A program made the translations under genes and the position numbers. A stretch of 64,000 nucleotides of DNA from Pseudoroseomonas cervicalis (GTDB taxonomy: Bacteria; Pseudomonadota; Alphaproteobacteria; Acetobacterales; Acetobacteraceae): NCBI RefSeq assembly GCF_030818485.1, contig NZ_JAUTAJ010000002.1, positions 186,001 through 250,000 of the forward strand, in the 5' to 3' direction. The notes under the pieces were generated by a model. It ran no database searches, was not told where the DNA came from, and saw only the letters and a list, made by a program, of their open reading frames with translations. This document shows, piece by piece, positions 9,570-18,300 of this stretch (positions are counted from its first letter, which is position 1; every line of letters starts with the position of its first letter).

Positions 9570-10039
9570 GGCGGTGTCCTCCCCGGGGCGCGCCGGGCGG
9601 CGATCCCGGCGGGCGCAACCCGACCATGGGCCTGGCGTTGTCCCGCCGCAAGCAGGGCAATAAGGCGGCGGCGAACGGCGCCCTCCCGGCAGCGATGACA
9701 GAATGACGGAGGCGCCGCGAAAGACCATACTCTGTTCGATGCAGCATCAAGATCAGAAATGCAGCGCCGGCGCGAGCACTTTGCCCGCATGTCGAAGCCT
9801 GTATTCTGGTGTGCCCGTGAAAGTACTCGGGTATCGACTGCATTGCTGGGGCAGATGTGAAGGGTCAATTGTGGCAGGAGACTGGACAATTCAGCATCGG
9901 CCCTCTATGACCGGTGCCAACTGAGCCGGCGGCTCCACAGATTGTGGCTTTTTCGGGGCGCATCCGGCGCCCGCCGCCTGACCGAAACCCTATGGAGGTG
10001 GTGCCGTCCCCGAAGGCGGGCGGCAGGCCAGAGGACGCA
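9570..10039. other. Intergenic region with a low-GC core upstream of proV
   Basis: A 470-base gap between divergent genes. Bases about 9700-9960 are markedly less GC-rich than the surroundings. They contain an imperfect inverted repeat, TCAATTGT at 9865-9872 and ACAATTCA at 9886-9893. A 73-codon open frame (9703-9924) has no recognisable features and is not called. The low-GC stretch probably holds promoters for fucU and proVWX, or is a remnant of foreign DNA. Confidence 0.5.
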
Positions 10040-11272
10040 ATGGAACCCACAACCCCGATGGGCGGCGACGCCCAGCCGCAGGTGAAGATCGCGCTCCGCA
10101 ACGTCTTCAAAGTCTTTGGCGACCGCCCCGACGCGGCGGTCGAGATGGTCCGGCAGGGCCGCGGCAAGGAAGAGATCCTGGCCGAGACCGGCTGCACGAT
10201 CGGCGTCCGCGACGCCAGCTTCGACATTCATGCCGGCGAGATCTTCGTCATCATGGGGCTCTCGGGCTCCGGCAAATCCACGCTGCTGCGGCTGATCAAC
10301 CGGCTGATCGAGCCCTCCGCCGGCAGCATCCTGGTCGATGGCCAGGACATCACCCGCATGTCGCCCGCCGAGCTGATCGCGCTGCGCCGCCGCGACATGA
10401 GCATGGTCTTCCAGTCCTTCGCCCTGCTGCCCAATCGCAGCGTGCTCGACAACGCCGCCTTCGGCCTCGAGGTCGCCGGCGTGAAGGAGGCGGAGCGCCA
10501 CGCCAAGGCGATGGCCGCGCTGGAGGGTGTCGGCCTCGGCGCCTATGCGCAGAGCCGGCCCGAGGAGCTGTCGGGCGGCATGAAGCAGCGCGTCGGCCTC
10601 GCCCGCGCCCTGGCGGGCGAGCCCACCGTGCTGCTGATGGACGAGGCCTTCTCCGCCCTCGACCCGCTGATCCGCGCCGAGATGCAGGACGAGCTGCTGC
10701 GCCTGCAATCCGAGCACAGCCGCACCATCGTCTTCGTCAGCCATGATCTCGACGAGGCGATGCGCATCGGCGACCGCATCGCCATCATGCAGCATGGCGA
10801 GGTGGTGCAGGTCGGCACGCCGGACGAGATCGTGACGAAGCCGGCCAATGACTATGTCCGCTCCTTCTTCCGCAATGTCGATGTCAGCCAGGTGTTCCGC
10901 GCCGGCGACATCGCGCGCGAGACGCAGGTGACGCTGATCGAGCGCAAGGGCCTGGCGATCCCGGCGGCGCTGGAGCGCATGCGCCGGCATGATCGCGACA
11001 TCGCCATCGTGGTCGGCCGCGACAAGCGCTACCACGGCATGGTCAGCGCCGATTCGCTGGCGCGCGCCGCCCGCAGCGGCGAGGCCGACCCGTATCACCG
11101 CGCCTTCCTGCCGGAGGTCGAGCCGATCGATGCCGGCGAGACGCTGTCCGAGGTGATGGGCCGTGTGGCGCAGAGCCCCTTTCCCGTGCCGGTGGTGGAT
11201 GGATCGCGCCGCTATGTCGGCTCGATCAGCAAATCCGCCCTGCTGATGACGCTGGACCGCTCGGGCAACTGA
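10040..11272 (+). CDS. proV: Glycine betaine/proline ABC importer, ATP-binding subunit
   Basis: About 410 residues. The N-terminal segment VFKVFGDRPDAAVEMVRQGRG is typical of ProV/OpuAA. Walker A is GLSGSGKST, the Q-loop FQSFALLPNRSVLDN, the signature LSGGMKQRVGLARAL and Walker B VLLMDEAFSALDP. The C-terminal 120 residues form two CBS-like modules, which in this family sense ionic strength. It energises import of compatible solutes. ATG 10040 has AGAGGA just upstream; alternatives at 9914 and 9992 lack a ribosome site and add non-conserved sequence. It heads a proVWX operon; proW starts 28 bases later. Confidence 0.95.
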   Translation: MEPTTPMGGDAQPQVKIALRNVFKVFGDRPDAAVEMVRQGRGKEEILAETGCTIGVRDASFDIHAGEIFVIMGLSGSGKSTLLRLINRLIEPSAGSILVDGQDITRMSPAELIALRRRDMSMVFQSFALLPNRSVLDNAAFGLEVAGVKEAERHAKAMAALEGVGLGAYAQSRPEELSGGMKQRVGLARALAGEPTVLLMDEAFSALDPLIRAEMQDELLRLQSEHSRTIVFVSHDLDEAMRIGDRIAIMQHGEVVQVGTPDEIVTKPANDYVRSFFRNVDVSQVFRAGDIARETQVTLIERKGLAIPAALERMRRHDRDIAIVVGRDKRYHGMVSADSLARAARSGEADPYHRAFLPEVEPIDAGETLSEVMGRVAQSPFPVPVVDGSRRYVGSISKSALLMTLDRSGN

Positions 11273-11300
11273 GCCCGCCCACCGCACAAGGACCATCTTC

Positions 11301-12230
11301 ATGCTGGATCTCGACCTGCGTGTCGGCGAGCTCGCCGACAGCGCCGTCAACTACGTCCTTGACCATTTCACCCCGGCGCTGGACGGTTTTGCCAGCGCCA
11401 TCGGGCTGGTCACCGGCGCGCTGCGCGACCTGCTGACCGGCCTGCCGGAGCCGGCGGTCATCGCCGTCATCGCCCTGCTGGCGCTGTGGCGCGTGGGCTG
11501 GAAATTCGCCCTCTTCGCGCTGGCCGCGCTGCTGCTGATCGACGGCATGGGCCTCTGGGCCCGCATGATGGAGACGCTGTCGCTGGTGCTGGCCGCGACC
11601 GGCTTCGCCATCCTGGTCGGCGTGCCGCTCGGCATCGCCATGGCGCGCAGCGACTGGGTGCAGGCCGTGGCGCGCCCCGTGCTCGACCTGATGCAGACCA
11701 TGCCGGCCTTCGTCTACCTGATCCCGGCGGCGATGTTCTTCGGCCTCGGCGCCGTGCCGGGCACCATCGCGACGGTCATCTTCGCCATGCCGCCGGTGGT
11801 GCGGCTGACCAATCTCGGCCTGCGCCAGGTGCATTCGGAATTCATCGAGGCCGGCCTCGCCTTCGGCTGCACGCCGACGCAGCTGCTGCTGAAGGTGCAG
11901 ATCCCGAATGCGCTGCCCTCGATCATGGCGGGCATCAACCAGACCATCATGCTGTCGCTGTCGATGGTCGTCATCGCCTCGATGATCGGCGCCGGGGGCC
12001 TCGGCAACACGGTGCTGACCGGCATCCAGCGCCTCGATGTCGGCACCGGCTTCGAGGGCGGCCTGGCCGTGGTGGTGCTGGCGGTGCTGCTGGACCGCAT
12101 CACCCAGAGCTTCGGCCAGGGCCGCGCCGGCCTCGGCGCCGGGCTGCGCCAGCTCCTCGGCAGCCGCGCCGCGGCGCCGCAGGCCGAGGCGCATGCCCCC
12201 GACCCGGCCGGCGAACCCCGCCGCGCCTGA
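11301..12230 (+). CDS. proW: Glycine betaine/proline ABC importer, permease subunit
   Basis: 309 residues with several transmembrane helices and the BPD-type permease core: GVPLGIAMARSDWVQAVARPVLDLMQTMPAFVYLIPAAM, then the EAA-loop region HSEFIEAGLAFGCTPTQLLLKVQIPNALPSIMAGINQ, and ASMIGAGGLGNTVLTGIQRLDVG. These match ProW/OpuAB permeases of the osmoprotectant family. It forms the membrane channel for the ProV ATPase. It is second in the operon; a 110-base gap separates it from proX. Confidence 0.95.
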   Translation: MLDLDLRVGELADSAVNYVLDHFTPALDGFASAIGLVTGALRDLLTGLPEPAVIAVIALLALWRVGWKFALFALAALLLIDGMGLWARMMETLSLVLAATGFAILVGVPLGIAMARSDWVQAVARPVLDLMQTMPAFVYLIPAAMFFGLGAVPGTIATVIFAMPPVVRLTNLGLRQVHSEFIEAGLAFGCTPTQLLLKVQIPNALPSIMAGINQTIMLSLSMVVIASMIGAGGLGNTVLTGIQRLDVGTGFEGGLAVVVLAVLLDRITQSFGQGRAGLGAGLRQLLGSRAAAPQAEAHAPDPAGEPRRA

Positions 12231-12340
12231 TCGCTGAATCCGCCCAGGGCTGGGCACCGGCTGCGCCTCGCGCGGCCGGGCGCCCGCCCTGCGCCCTCCT
12301 CCCTCCGTTTCACAGAAGCCTGTCCACGAAAGGATCCCGC

Positions 12341-13216
12341 ATGATCGGCAAGCGCACGCTGCTCGGCCTGACCGCGACCGCCCTGACCAGCACCGCCCTC
12401 GGCCTCTCCGCCCCGCGCATCGCCCGCGCCGCCGGCACGGTGAAGTTCGGCTTCGCCCCCTGGGCGGATGCCGAGTTCATCACCCGCCTCGCCGCCAGGC
12501 TGACCGAGCAGCGCCTGGAGACCAAGGTGGAGCTGGTGCAGACCGATGTCGCGCCGCTCTACCAGGGGCTGCTGCGCGGCGATGTCGACGCCATGCTGAT
12601 GTGCTGGCTGCCGCAGACCCATGCCGATTACTGGACCCGCGTCGAGGGCAAGGTCGAGCGGCTCGGCGTGCTCTACAGCGGCGCGCGGCTGGGCTGGGTG
12701 GTGCCGGCCTATGTGCCGGAGGCCGAGCTGGGCTCGATCGCCGACCTGGCCAAGGCCGATGTGCGCGGCAAGCTCGGCGGCCGCATCCAGGGCATCGAGC
12801 CCGGCGCCGGCCTGACCCGCCTGTCGCGCAAGACGATCGAGGAATACGGCCTCGACTACACGCTGCAGGAATCCAGCGAGGCCGCCATGCTCAGCATGGT
12901 CGAGCGCGCCATGCGCCGCGAGAACTGGGTGGTGGCCACCGCCTGGAGCCCGCACTGGATGTTCGGCAAGCATGAGCTGCGCTACCTGGCCGACCCGAAG
13001 GGCACGCTGGGCGGGCAGGAGGAGGTGCTGGCGCTGGGCAAGCCGGGCCTGGCCGAGCAGCAGCCGCAGCTGGCGCGCTTCCTCTCCCGCCTGAACATGC
13101 CGCTGGCCGAGCTGGAGGCGGCCATGCTGGTGGCGCAGGAAAAGAGCCCGGACGCGGCGGTGGAGGCCTATATCGGCGAGCATGGCTCGCGCATCGATGG
13201 CTGGTTCCGCGCCTGA
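12341..13216 (+). CDS. proX: Glycine betaine-type ABC importer, periplasmic binding protein
   Basis: 291 residues with an N-terminal signal sequence ending at ...ARAAG, followed by the OpuAC fold. Trp/Tyr-rich segments that usually make the betaine cage are visible: VKFGFAPWADAEF, DAMLMCWLPQTHADYW and WVVATAWSPHWMF. GIEPGAGLTRLSRK is typical of this family. It captures quaternary ammonium or similar solutes for the ProVW membrane complex. The start at ATG 12341 follows a purine-rich AAAGGATC. It is the last gene of the operon and is followed by a strong hairpin. Confidence 0.93.
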   Translation: MIGKRTLLGLTATALTSTALGLSAPRIARAAGTVKFGFAPWADAEFITRLAARLTEQRLETKVELVQTDVAPLYQGLLRGDVDAMLMCWLPQTHADYWTRVEGKVERLGVLYSGARLGWVVPAYVPEAELGSIADLAKADVRGKLGGRIQGIEPGAGLTRLSRKTIEEYGLDYTLQESSEAAMLSMVERAMRRENWVVATAWSPHWMFGKHELRYLADPKGTLGGQEEVLALGKPGLAEQQPQLARFLSRLNMPLAELEAAMLVAQEKSPDAAVEAYIGEHGSRIDGWFRA

Positions 13217-13229
13217 CCGCCTGACCCGC

Positions 13230-13258
13230 CCGGGCGCCGCGGCTTGAGCGGCGCCCGG
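13230..13258 (+). terminator. Hairpin downstream of proVWX
   Basis: Arms CCGGGCGCCGC and GCGGCGCCCGG form a perfect 11-bp stem around a 7-base loop, 13 bases after the proX stop. Only a short TT follows, so it may act as a weak or Rho-assisted terminator. Confidence 0.6.
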
Positions 13259-13301
13259 TTCGGCCGCACACTCCGGGACGGAAAACGTCCTGGAGTTCGG
13301 C

Positions 13302-14295
13302 ATGACCCTGTTGCACGGCCTGAAGGGGCGGCTGCGCCTGCCGCTGATCGGCTCGCCCCTGTTCATCGTCTCGGTGCCGGAGCTGGTGGTGGCGCAATGC
13401 TGCGCCGGCGTCATCGGCAGCATGCCCTCGCTGAATGCGCGCCCGGTCGAGCAGCTCGACGAATGGCTCTCCGAGATCCGCGCGCGGCTGGCCGCGCATG
13501 ACGCGGCGCATCCTGACCGTCCCGCGGCGCCCTTCGCCATCAACCTGATCGTGCACCGCTCCAACGACCGGCTGGAGCAGGATCTCGCGCTTTGCGTGAA
13601 GCATCGCGTGCCGCTGGTCATCACCTCGCTCGGCGCCCGGCCGGAGGTGTTCGCGGCGGTGCAGGGCTATGGCGGCCATGTGCTGCACGACGTCATCAAC
13701 CAGGATTTCGCGCACAAGGCGGTGGAGAAGGGGGCGGACGGGCTGGTGCTGGTCGCCGCCGGCGCCGGCGGCCATGCCGGCACGCAAAGCCCCTTTGCCC
13801 TGCTGCAGGAAACCCGGCGCTGGTTCGACGGGCCGCTGGCCCTGTCGGGCGCCATCGCCAGCGGCCGCGGCATCCTGGCGGCGGAGGCGATGGGCGCCGA
13901 TTTCGCCTATATGGGCAGCGCCTTCATCGCGACGGAGGAAGCGCGCGCCGTGCCCGACTACAAGCAGATGCTGGTGGAGGCGGGCGCGGGCGACATCGTC
14001 CTACACCAACCTGATCACCGGCGTGCATGGCAACTACCTGAAGCCCTCGCTGCGCCGCGCCGGGCTGGACCCGGACAATTTGCCCGCCTCCGACCCCAGC
14101 GCCATGGATTTCGGCAGCGACCGCAAGAAGCGCTGGAAGGAGATCTGGGGCGCGGGGCAGAGCGTGTCCGGCATCGACGCGGTGCGCCCGGCCGCCGCGC
14201 TGGTGGACAGGCTGCACGCGGAATACTGGGCGGCGCGGCGCGCCCTCGGCGCGGCCTCGCCCCTGCTCAACCCGGCCTGGACGCCGGCGGGCTGA
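13302..14295 (+). pseudogene. Nitronate monooxygenase, interrupted by a +1 frameshift
   Basis: A flavoprotein family that oxidises nitroalkanes or propionate-3-nitronate. The first frame (13302 to about 14000) gives SPLFIVSVPELVVAQCCAG, NLIVHRSNDRLEQDL, the FMN-binding AAGAGGHAGTQSPFALLQE and LSGAIASGRGILAAEAMGADFAYMGS. After GAGDIV the frame becomes meaningless. The conserved continuation YTNLITGVHGNYLKPSLRRAGLDPDNLP is read in the next frame from 14002 to 14295. Deleting one C at 14000-14001 would restore a single protein of about 330 residues. It is either a real inactivating mutation or a sequencing error. There is no slippery site to suggest programmed frameshifting. Confidence 0.88.
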
Positions 14296-14314
14296 CCGCC
14301 CGCCGGCTTTTTTT
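14283..14314 (+). terminator. Rho-independent terminator with the stop codon in its loop
   Basis: Perfect 10-bp stem GCCGGCGGGC / GCCCGCCGGC (14283-14292 and 14298-14307), loop TGACC, then seven T. The TGA stop codon of the nitronate monooxygenase (14293-14295) lies inside the loop, so the last codons form the left arm. Confidence 0.9.
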
Positions 14315-14360
14315 CCGGTTGGCGGCCTGAACGCCCGCCGGCTTTTTGTCCGGTTGGCGG
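14297..14360 (+). repeat. Tandem 29-bp repeat of the terminator's 3' half
   Basis: The 29 bases at 14297-14325, which include the right arm of the terminator and its T-run, recur at 14332-14360 with one mismatch (T to G in the T-run). The copies are 35 bases apart, between two convergent genes. The second copy lacks the perfect left arm, so it is probably a duplication rather than an independent strong terminator. Confidence 0.85.
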
Positions 14361-14403
14361 GCCGATGGCACGCCGGACGGCGCCCCGGCCCGACCCCGCC
14401 GCG

Positions 14404-16692
14404 TCAGGCGAGGTCGGCCAGGGTGATCGGCAGGTCGCGCACCCGCTTGCCGGTCGCGTGGAACACCGCATTGGCGATGGCGGCGGCGACACCGACAATG
14501 CCGAGCTCGCCCACCCCCTTGCCGCCCAGCGCCGAGGCGTGCAGATCCGGCTCGCCCACCGAGATGGCCTGGATCGGCGGGATATCGGCCTGGGTGGGCA
14601 GCAGGTAATCGGCGAAATTGCCATTCACCACCCGCCCATGCCGCCGGTCGACGATGCCGCCCTCCAGCAGCGCCTGGCCGATGCCCATCACCACGCCGCC
14701 CTTGATCTGGCTTTCCGCCAGGCGCGGATTGTAGAGCAGCCCGCTATCGAAGGCGGTGACGATGCGGCGCAGCCGGATGCTGCCCAGCGCCTCATCCACC
14801 GCCAGCTCGACGAAATGCGCGCACCAGCTGTGCATCGAATGCTCGCCATCGGTGGAGGAGCGCATCGCCGAGACGGTGGTGAAGGCGCGGTGCCGGTCCT
14901 CCGGCTGCAGCCCGTTCTCCGCCAGCGTGTCGCGCAGCGCCTCCACCCGGTCGCGCCCGGTCAGCGCCAGCAGCTCGGCCACCGGCAGCGGCGGCGCCTC
15001 GCCGCGCAGCGGCACCAGCAGGCCGTCGGTGACGGAGAGGGTGTTGGCGATGCCGCGCAGCGGTGAGCGCGGATCGCTCAGCGCCAGGCCGATCAGCTCG
15101 TCCCGCGCCGCGCGCGCCGCCTTGTCCACCGCCCCCGTCATCAGCCCGGCCATCTGCGAGCCGCCGGTGACGGGCGCGCGCGGCAGGGTGGAATCGCCCA
15201 GCGTCACCCGCACCCGCGACAGCGGCAGGCCGAAGACCGAGGCGGCGGTCTGCGCCAGGATGGTGTAGGCGCCGGTGCCCATGTCGCTGGTGCTGCTGGC
15301 GACCTCGACGCCGCCATCGGCCAGGATGCGCACCATCGCCTCGCCGGGGCTGCGCTTCACCGGATAGGTGCCGGCCGCCATGCCCCAGCCGATGCGCTGC
15401 ACGCCGTCGCGCATGGCGCCCGGCCGCGGGTCGCGGCGCGACCAGCCGAAGGCCTCGGCGCCCGCCGCATAGGCCTCGCGCAGCCGGCGGCTGGACCAGG
15501 GCTGGCCGGAATGCGGGTCGCGCTCCGGCTCGTTGCGCAGCCGCAGCTCCAGCGGGTCGAGGCCCAGCGCATGGGCCAGCTCGTCCATCGCGCATTCCAG
15601 CGCGAAGGCCGAGGGATTCTCGCCCGGCGCGCGCTTGGCGGACGGTGTCACCGTATGCGCCGGCACCAGGCGCTGCTCGCTGCTGATATTCGGCACCGCA
15701 TACATCAGCGCCGTCACCGCGTTCAGCGGCTCGACCCAGCCGCCCTGCTGCGAGGTCTCCTGCCAGCCGCGCTGGCGGATCGCCAGCAGCCTTCCCTCGG
15801 CATCGGCGCCGAGCTCCAGGCGCTGCCGCGTCGCCGCCCGTCCGCCATAGCCGGTGAAGGTCTGCGGCCGGGTCAGCGCCAGCTTCACCGGGCGGCCCAG
15901 CAGCCGCGCCGCCTGGGCGGTGATGGCGCCATGCGGCAGGGCGATGGCCTTGCTGCCGAAGCCGCCGCCGATGAAGGGGGAGACGATGCGGACCTGGTCG
16001 AATTCCAGCCCGAACCATTCGGCGTAGTTGCGCGCCATGCCGTCCAGCCACTGGCTGGGCTCCCACAGCGTCAGCCGGTCGCCCTCCCAGCGGGCGATCA
16101 GCCCATGCGGTTCGATCGGCGCCTGGTATTCGCGCGGCGTGCGGTATTCGGCGGCGATGCGCACCGCGGCCTGCGCCAGCGCCGCGGCGGCGTCGCCGCG
16201 CTCGATGGTCAGCGGCGGCAGGGGCGGCCCGGCCTCGGCGCCCGGCGCCTCGTAATCGGCGATGGCCGGCGCCGCGTCATACTCGATGCGCAGCAGGGCG
16301 GCGGCCTCGGTCGCCTGCTCCAGCGTCTCCGCCACCACCAGCGCCACCTGCTGGCCGGCATGGCGGATGACGGGGTCGAGGGCGCGGTATTCGCTGGCCG
16401 TGGTCGGCGCCCCGGTCCAGCTGGCGGCGGGGCGCAGCGGCGGGGTGTTCTGCGGCGTCAGCACCAGCAGCACGCCGGGCGCGATCCTGGCCGCCTCCGC
16501 ATCCACCCGGCGCACCCGGCCGGCGGCGATGCTGGCGGTGGCCAGCGCGCCATAGGCCAGCCCTTCCACCGGCTGGTCCAGCGCGTAGCGCGCCTGGCCG
16601 CGGATCTTCGCCTCGCCATCGATGCGCGGCGGGCGGCCGCCAATGCCGTCCCCGGCATCGCCGCGCTGTCCGGCGGGGGGCTGCGGCATCAT
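14404..16692 (-). CDS. Molybdenum hydroxylase large subunit (xanthine dehydrogenase/PaoC-like)
   Basis: 762 residues, the molybdopterin-binding catalytic subunit. It starts with PPRIDGEAKIRGQARYALD, the usual opening of the aldehyde oxidase/xanthine dehydrogenase fold. The Mo-cofactor motif PFIGGGFGSKAIALPHG and the region KRAPGENPSAFALECAMDELA follow. The catalytic Glu lies in GGKGVGELGIVG near the C-terminus. The order 2Fe-2S, FAD, Mo subunit and the sizes match the E. coli PaoABC aldehyde oxidoreductase, which oxidises aromatic aldehydes. This protein has no Tat signal. The start overlaps the FAD-subunit stop. An aldehyde substrate is likely but unproved. Confidence 0.92.
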   Translation of the reverse strand: MMPQPPAGQRGDAGDGIGGRPPRIDGEAKIRGQARYALDQPVEGLAYGALATASIAAGRVRRVDAEAARIAPGVLLVLTPQNTPPLRPAASWTGAPTTASEYRALDPVIRHAGQQVALVVAETLEQATEAAALLRIEYDAAPAIADYEAPGAEAGPPLPPLTIERGDAAAALAQAAVRIAAEYRTPREYQAPIEPHGLIARWEGDRLTLWEPSQWLDGMARNYAEWFGLEFDQVRIVSPFIGGGFGSKAIALPHGAITAQAARLLGRPVKLALTRPQTFTGYGGRAATRQRLELGADAEGRLLAIRQRGWQETSQQGGWVEPLNAVTALMYAVPNISSEQRLVPAHTVTPSAKRAPGENPSAFALECAMDELAHALGLDPLELRLRNEPERDPHSGQPWSSRRLREAYAAGAEAFGWSRRDPRPGAMRDGVQRIGWGMAAGTYPVKRSPGEAMVRILADGGVEVASSTSDMGTGAYTILAQTAASVFGLPLSRVRVTLGDSTLPRAPVTGGSQMAGLMTGAVDKAARAARDELIGLALSDPRSPLRGIANTLSVTDGLLVPLRGEAPPLPVAELLALTGRDRVEALRDTLAENGLQPEDRHRAFTTVSAMRSSTDGEHSMHSWCAHFVELAVDEALGSIRLRRIVTAFDSGLLYNPRLAESQIKGGVVMGIGQALLEGGIVDRRHGRVVNGNFADYLLPTQADIPPIQAISVGEPDLHASALGGKGVGELGIVGVAAAIANAVFHATGKRVRDLPITLADLA

Positions 16693-17675
16693 GCCGGCGC
16701 CTCCTGCAGCAGCTGCTCCAGGGCGCGGTGCACCAGGCGGGGCGCCAGCGCCAGCTTGTGGCGGTTGTCCTCGCGCGGCGCGGCGCCGCGCATGGCGAGC
16801 GCGCTCGCCTCGCGCAGCAGGGCCGGTGTCGGCGCCGCGCCGATCAGCGCCGCCTCCACCGCGCGCAGCCGCCAGGGGATGGTGGCGACGCCGCCCAGCG
16901 CCAGGCGCAGCTCGGCGATGCGGCCATCGGCGCCCAGCGCCAGCCCGGCGGCGACGCTGATGCTGGCGAATTCATAGGAGGCGCGGTCGCGCAGCTTCAG
17001 ATAGGTGGAGCGGCGCGCGGCGGCGCTGTCGGGCAGGCAGATGGCGGTGATGACCTCGCCCGGTTCGAGGGCGAATTCGCGCTGCGGCGTGTCGCCGGGC
17101 AGCAGGAAGAAATCGCCCACCGGCATCCAGCGCGTGCCGGTCTCGATCACCGCGTCGAAGGCGGCCAGCGCCACGGCGAAATCGCCCGGATAGGTGGCGA
17201 TGCAGGCCTCGCTGCCGCCGAGCAGCGCATGGCCGCCCGTCGCCCCCTGCTGCGCCGCGCAGCCGCTGCCCGGATTGCGCTTGTTGCACTCTGCGAAATT
17301 CACCGGGTCGCGGTAATAGGCGCAGCGGGTCTTCTGCAGCAGGTTGCCGCCCAGCGTCGCCATGTTGCGGATCTGCGCCGAGGCCGAGAGCGCCAGCGCC
17401 TCGGCCGCCGCCGGGCAGGCGGCGCGCAGCGCGGGGTGGCGGGCGGCGCGCGCCATGCGCACCAGCGCGCCCAGATGCAGCCCGCCCTCCTCGGCGCGGA
17501 TATCCTCCAGCCCGGGCAGGCGGGTGATGTCGGCGACACGCTCCGGCCGCTCGACACGGCATTTCGCCAGGTCCAGCAGGGTGGTGCCGCCGGCCAGCAG
17601 CGCCGTGCCGGGGGCGGCGGCGTAATGCCGCGCCTCGTCCAGGGTGGCGGCGCGGTGATAGGTGAAGTCCCTCAT
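16689..17675 (-). CDS. Molybdenum hydroxylase FAD subunit (PaoB-like)
   Basis: 328 residues. The FAD-binding pattern LLAGGTTLLDLAKC near residue 30 and SASAQIRNMATLGGNLLQKTRC are typical of the family. The Cys-rich insertion, with Cys in TRCAYYRDP, AECNKRN and GSGCAA, matches the extra [4Fe-4S]-binding loop known from PaoB and 4-hydroxybenzoyl-CoA reductase. The C-terminal CO-dehydrogenase flavoprotein domain contains GGVATIPWRLRAVEAAL. It passes electrons from the Fe-S subunit to an acceptor. The 4-base overlap with the upstream Fe-S gene indicates coupling. ATG 17675 gives the normal length. Confidence 0.92.
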   Translation of the reverse strand: MRDFTYHRAATLDEARHYAAAPGTALLAGGTTLLDLAKCRVERPERVADITRLPGLEDIRAEEGGLHLGALVRMARAARHPALRAACPAAAEALALSASAQIRNMATLGGNLLQKTRCAYYRDPVNFAECNKRNPGSGCAAQQGATGGHALLGGSEACIATYPGDFAVALAAFDAVIETGTRWMPVGDFFLLPGDTPQREFALEPGEVITAICLPDSAAARRSTYLKLRDRASYEFASISVAAGLALGADGRIAELRLALGGVATIPWRLRAVEAALIGAAPTPALLREASALAMRGAAPREDNRHKLALAPRLVHRALEQLLQEAPA

Positions 17676-18196
17676 CGCGCGGGCTCCTCTCGCAGGGTGG
17701 CGGCGGCGCGCTGCACCGCGGCCAGGATGTTGGGATAGGCGCCGCAGCGGCAGAGATTGCCGGACATGTATTCGCGGATCTCCGCGGCGGAGCCGGCATG
17801 GCCCTCGCGGATGCAGGCGACGGCGGACATGATCTGGCCCGGCGTGCAGAAGCCGCACTGGAAGGCGTCCTCCGCCAGGAAGGCGGCCTGCACCGCGTGC
17901 AGCGTGCCATCCGGCCCGGCCAGCCCCTCGATGGTGGTGACCGGCAGCCCCTCCGCCTGGCGGGCGAGGGTCAGGCAGGCGAGCACGCGCACGCCATCGA
18001 CATGCACGGTGCAGGCGCCGCACTGGCCGTGGTCGCAGCCCTTCTTGGCGCCGGTCAGCCGCAGATGCTCGCGCAGCGCGTCGAGCAGGGTGGTACGATC
18101 CTCGGCCGACACCATGTAATCCTCGCCGTTCACGGTGAGGGCGATGGCGCCGCCGGGTTTCGCGGTGTGATCCTCCCGAAGGCGGGGCAGGGGCAT
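17672..18196 (-). CDS. Molybdenum hydroxylase 2Fe-2S subunit (PaoA-like)
   Basis: 174 residues. The plant-type ferredoxin cluster is seen in GCDHGQCGACTVHVDG with a further Cys in VLACLTLA. The second cluster domain has FQCGFCTPGQIMSA and GNLCRCGAYPNI. It links the Mo centre to FAD electronically. E. coli PaoA carries an N-terminal Tat signal, but this protein begins directly with MPLPRLREDHTAKPGG, so the complex here is probably cytoplasmic. It is the first gene of the operon, transcribed away from the TetR gene with a palindromic operator in between. Confidence 0.94.
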   Translation of the reverse strand: MPLPRLREDHTAKPGGAIALTVNGEDYMVSAEDRTTLLDALREHLRLTGAKKGCDHGQCGACTVHVDGVRVLACLTLARQAEGLPVTTIEGLAGPDGTLHAVQAAFLAEDAFQCGFCTPGQIMSAVACIREGHAGSAAEIREYMSGNLCRCGAYPNILAAVQRAAATLREEPAR

Positions 18197-18237
18197 GACA
18201 GGCTCTCCCGTTGGGCGGATAATCGGGGTAAGGCAGT

Positions 18238-18258
18238 AAACGGAGGATGCCTCCGTTT
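18238..18258. promoter_or_regulatory. TetR-type operator palindrome
   Basis: A perfect 9-bp inverted repeat, AAACGGAGG and CCTCCGTTT, separated by ATG. It lies 42 bases upstream of the Fe-S subunit start and 42 bases upstream of the TetR start. Size and position are typical for a TetR dimer that represses both directions. The ATG in the middle is also an in-frame start for TetR, but the site's regulatory look argues against translation starting there. Confidence 0.75.
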
Positions 18259-18300
18259 TCTACAATCGGGATCCGGGAGGGTCCGGTCAAGGGGAGAGTC

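Noticed and set aside
9865..9893. Riboswitch upstream of proV
   Set aside because: Only one imperfect inverted repeat; no conserved riboswitch elements recognised.
9703..9924. A 73-codon open frame in the low-GC intergenic region
   Set aside because: No motif, no ribosome site and no link to a family; left as intergenic.
13998..14004. Programmed ribosomal frameshift in nitronate monooxygenase
   Set aside because: No slippery heptamer, stop codon or stimulatory hairpin near the site, and the family is not known to use one.
13302..14330. A single 342-residue nitronate monooxygenase
   Set aside because: The last 110 residues are unrelated to the family and the true continuation is in the next frame, so it is treated as frameshifted.
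18247..18300. Upstream ATG start for TetR
   Set aside because: It lies inside the operator palindrome and lacks a ribosome site, whereas GTG 18301 has one.
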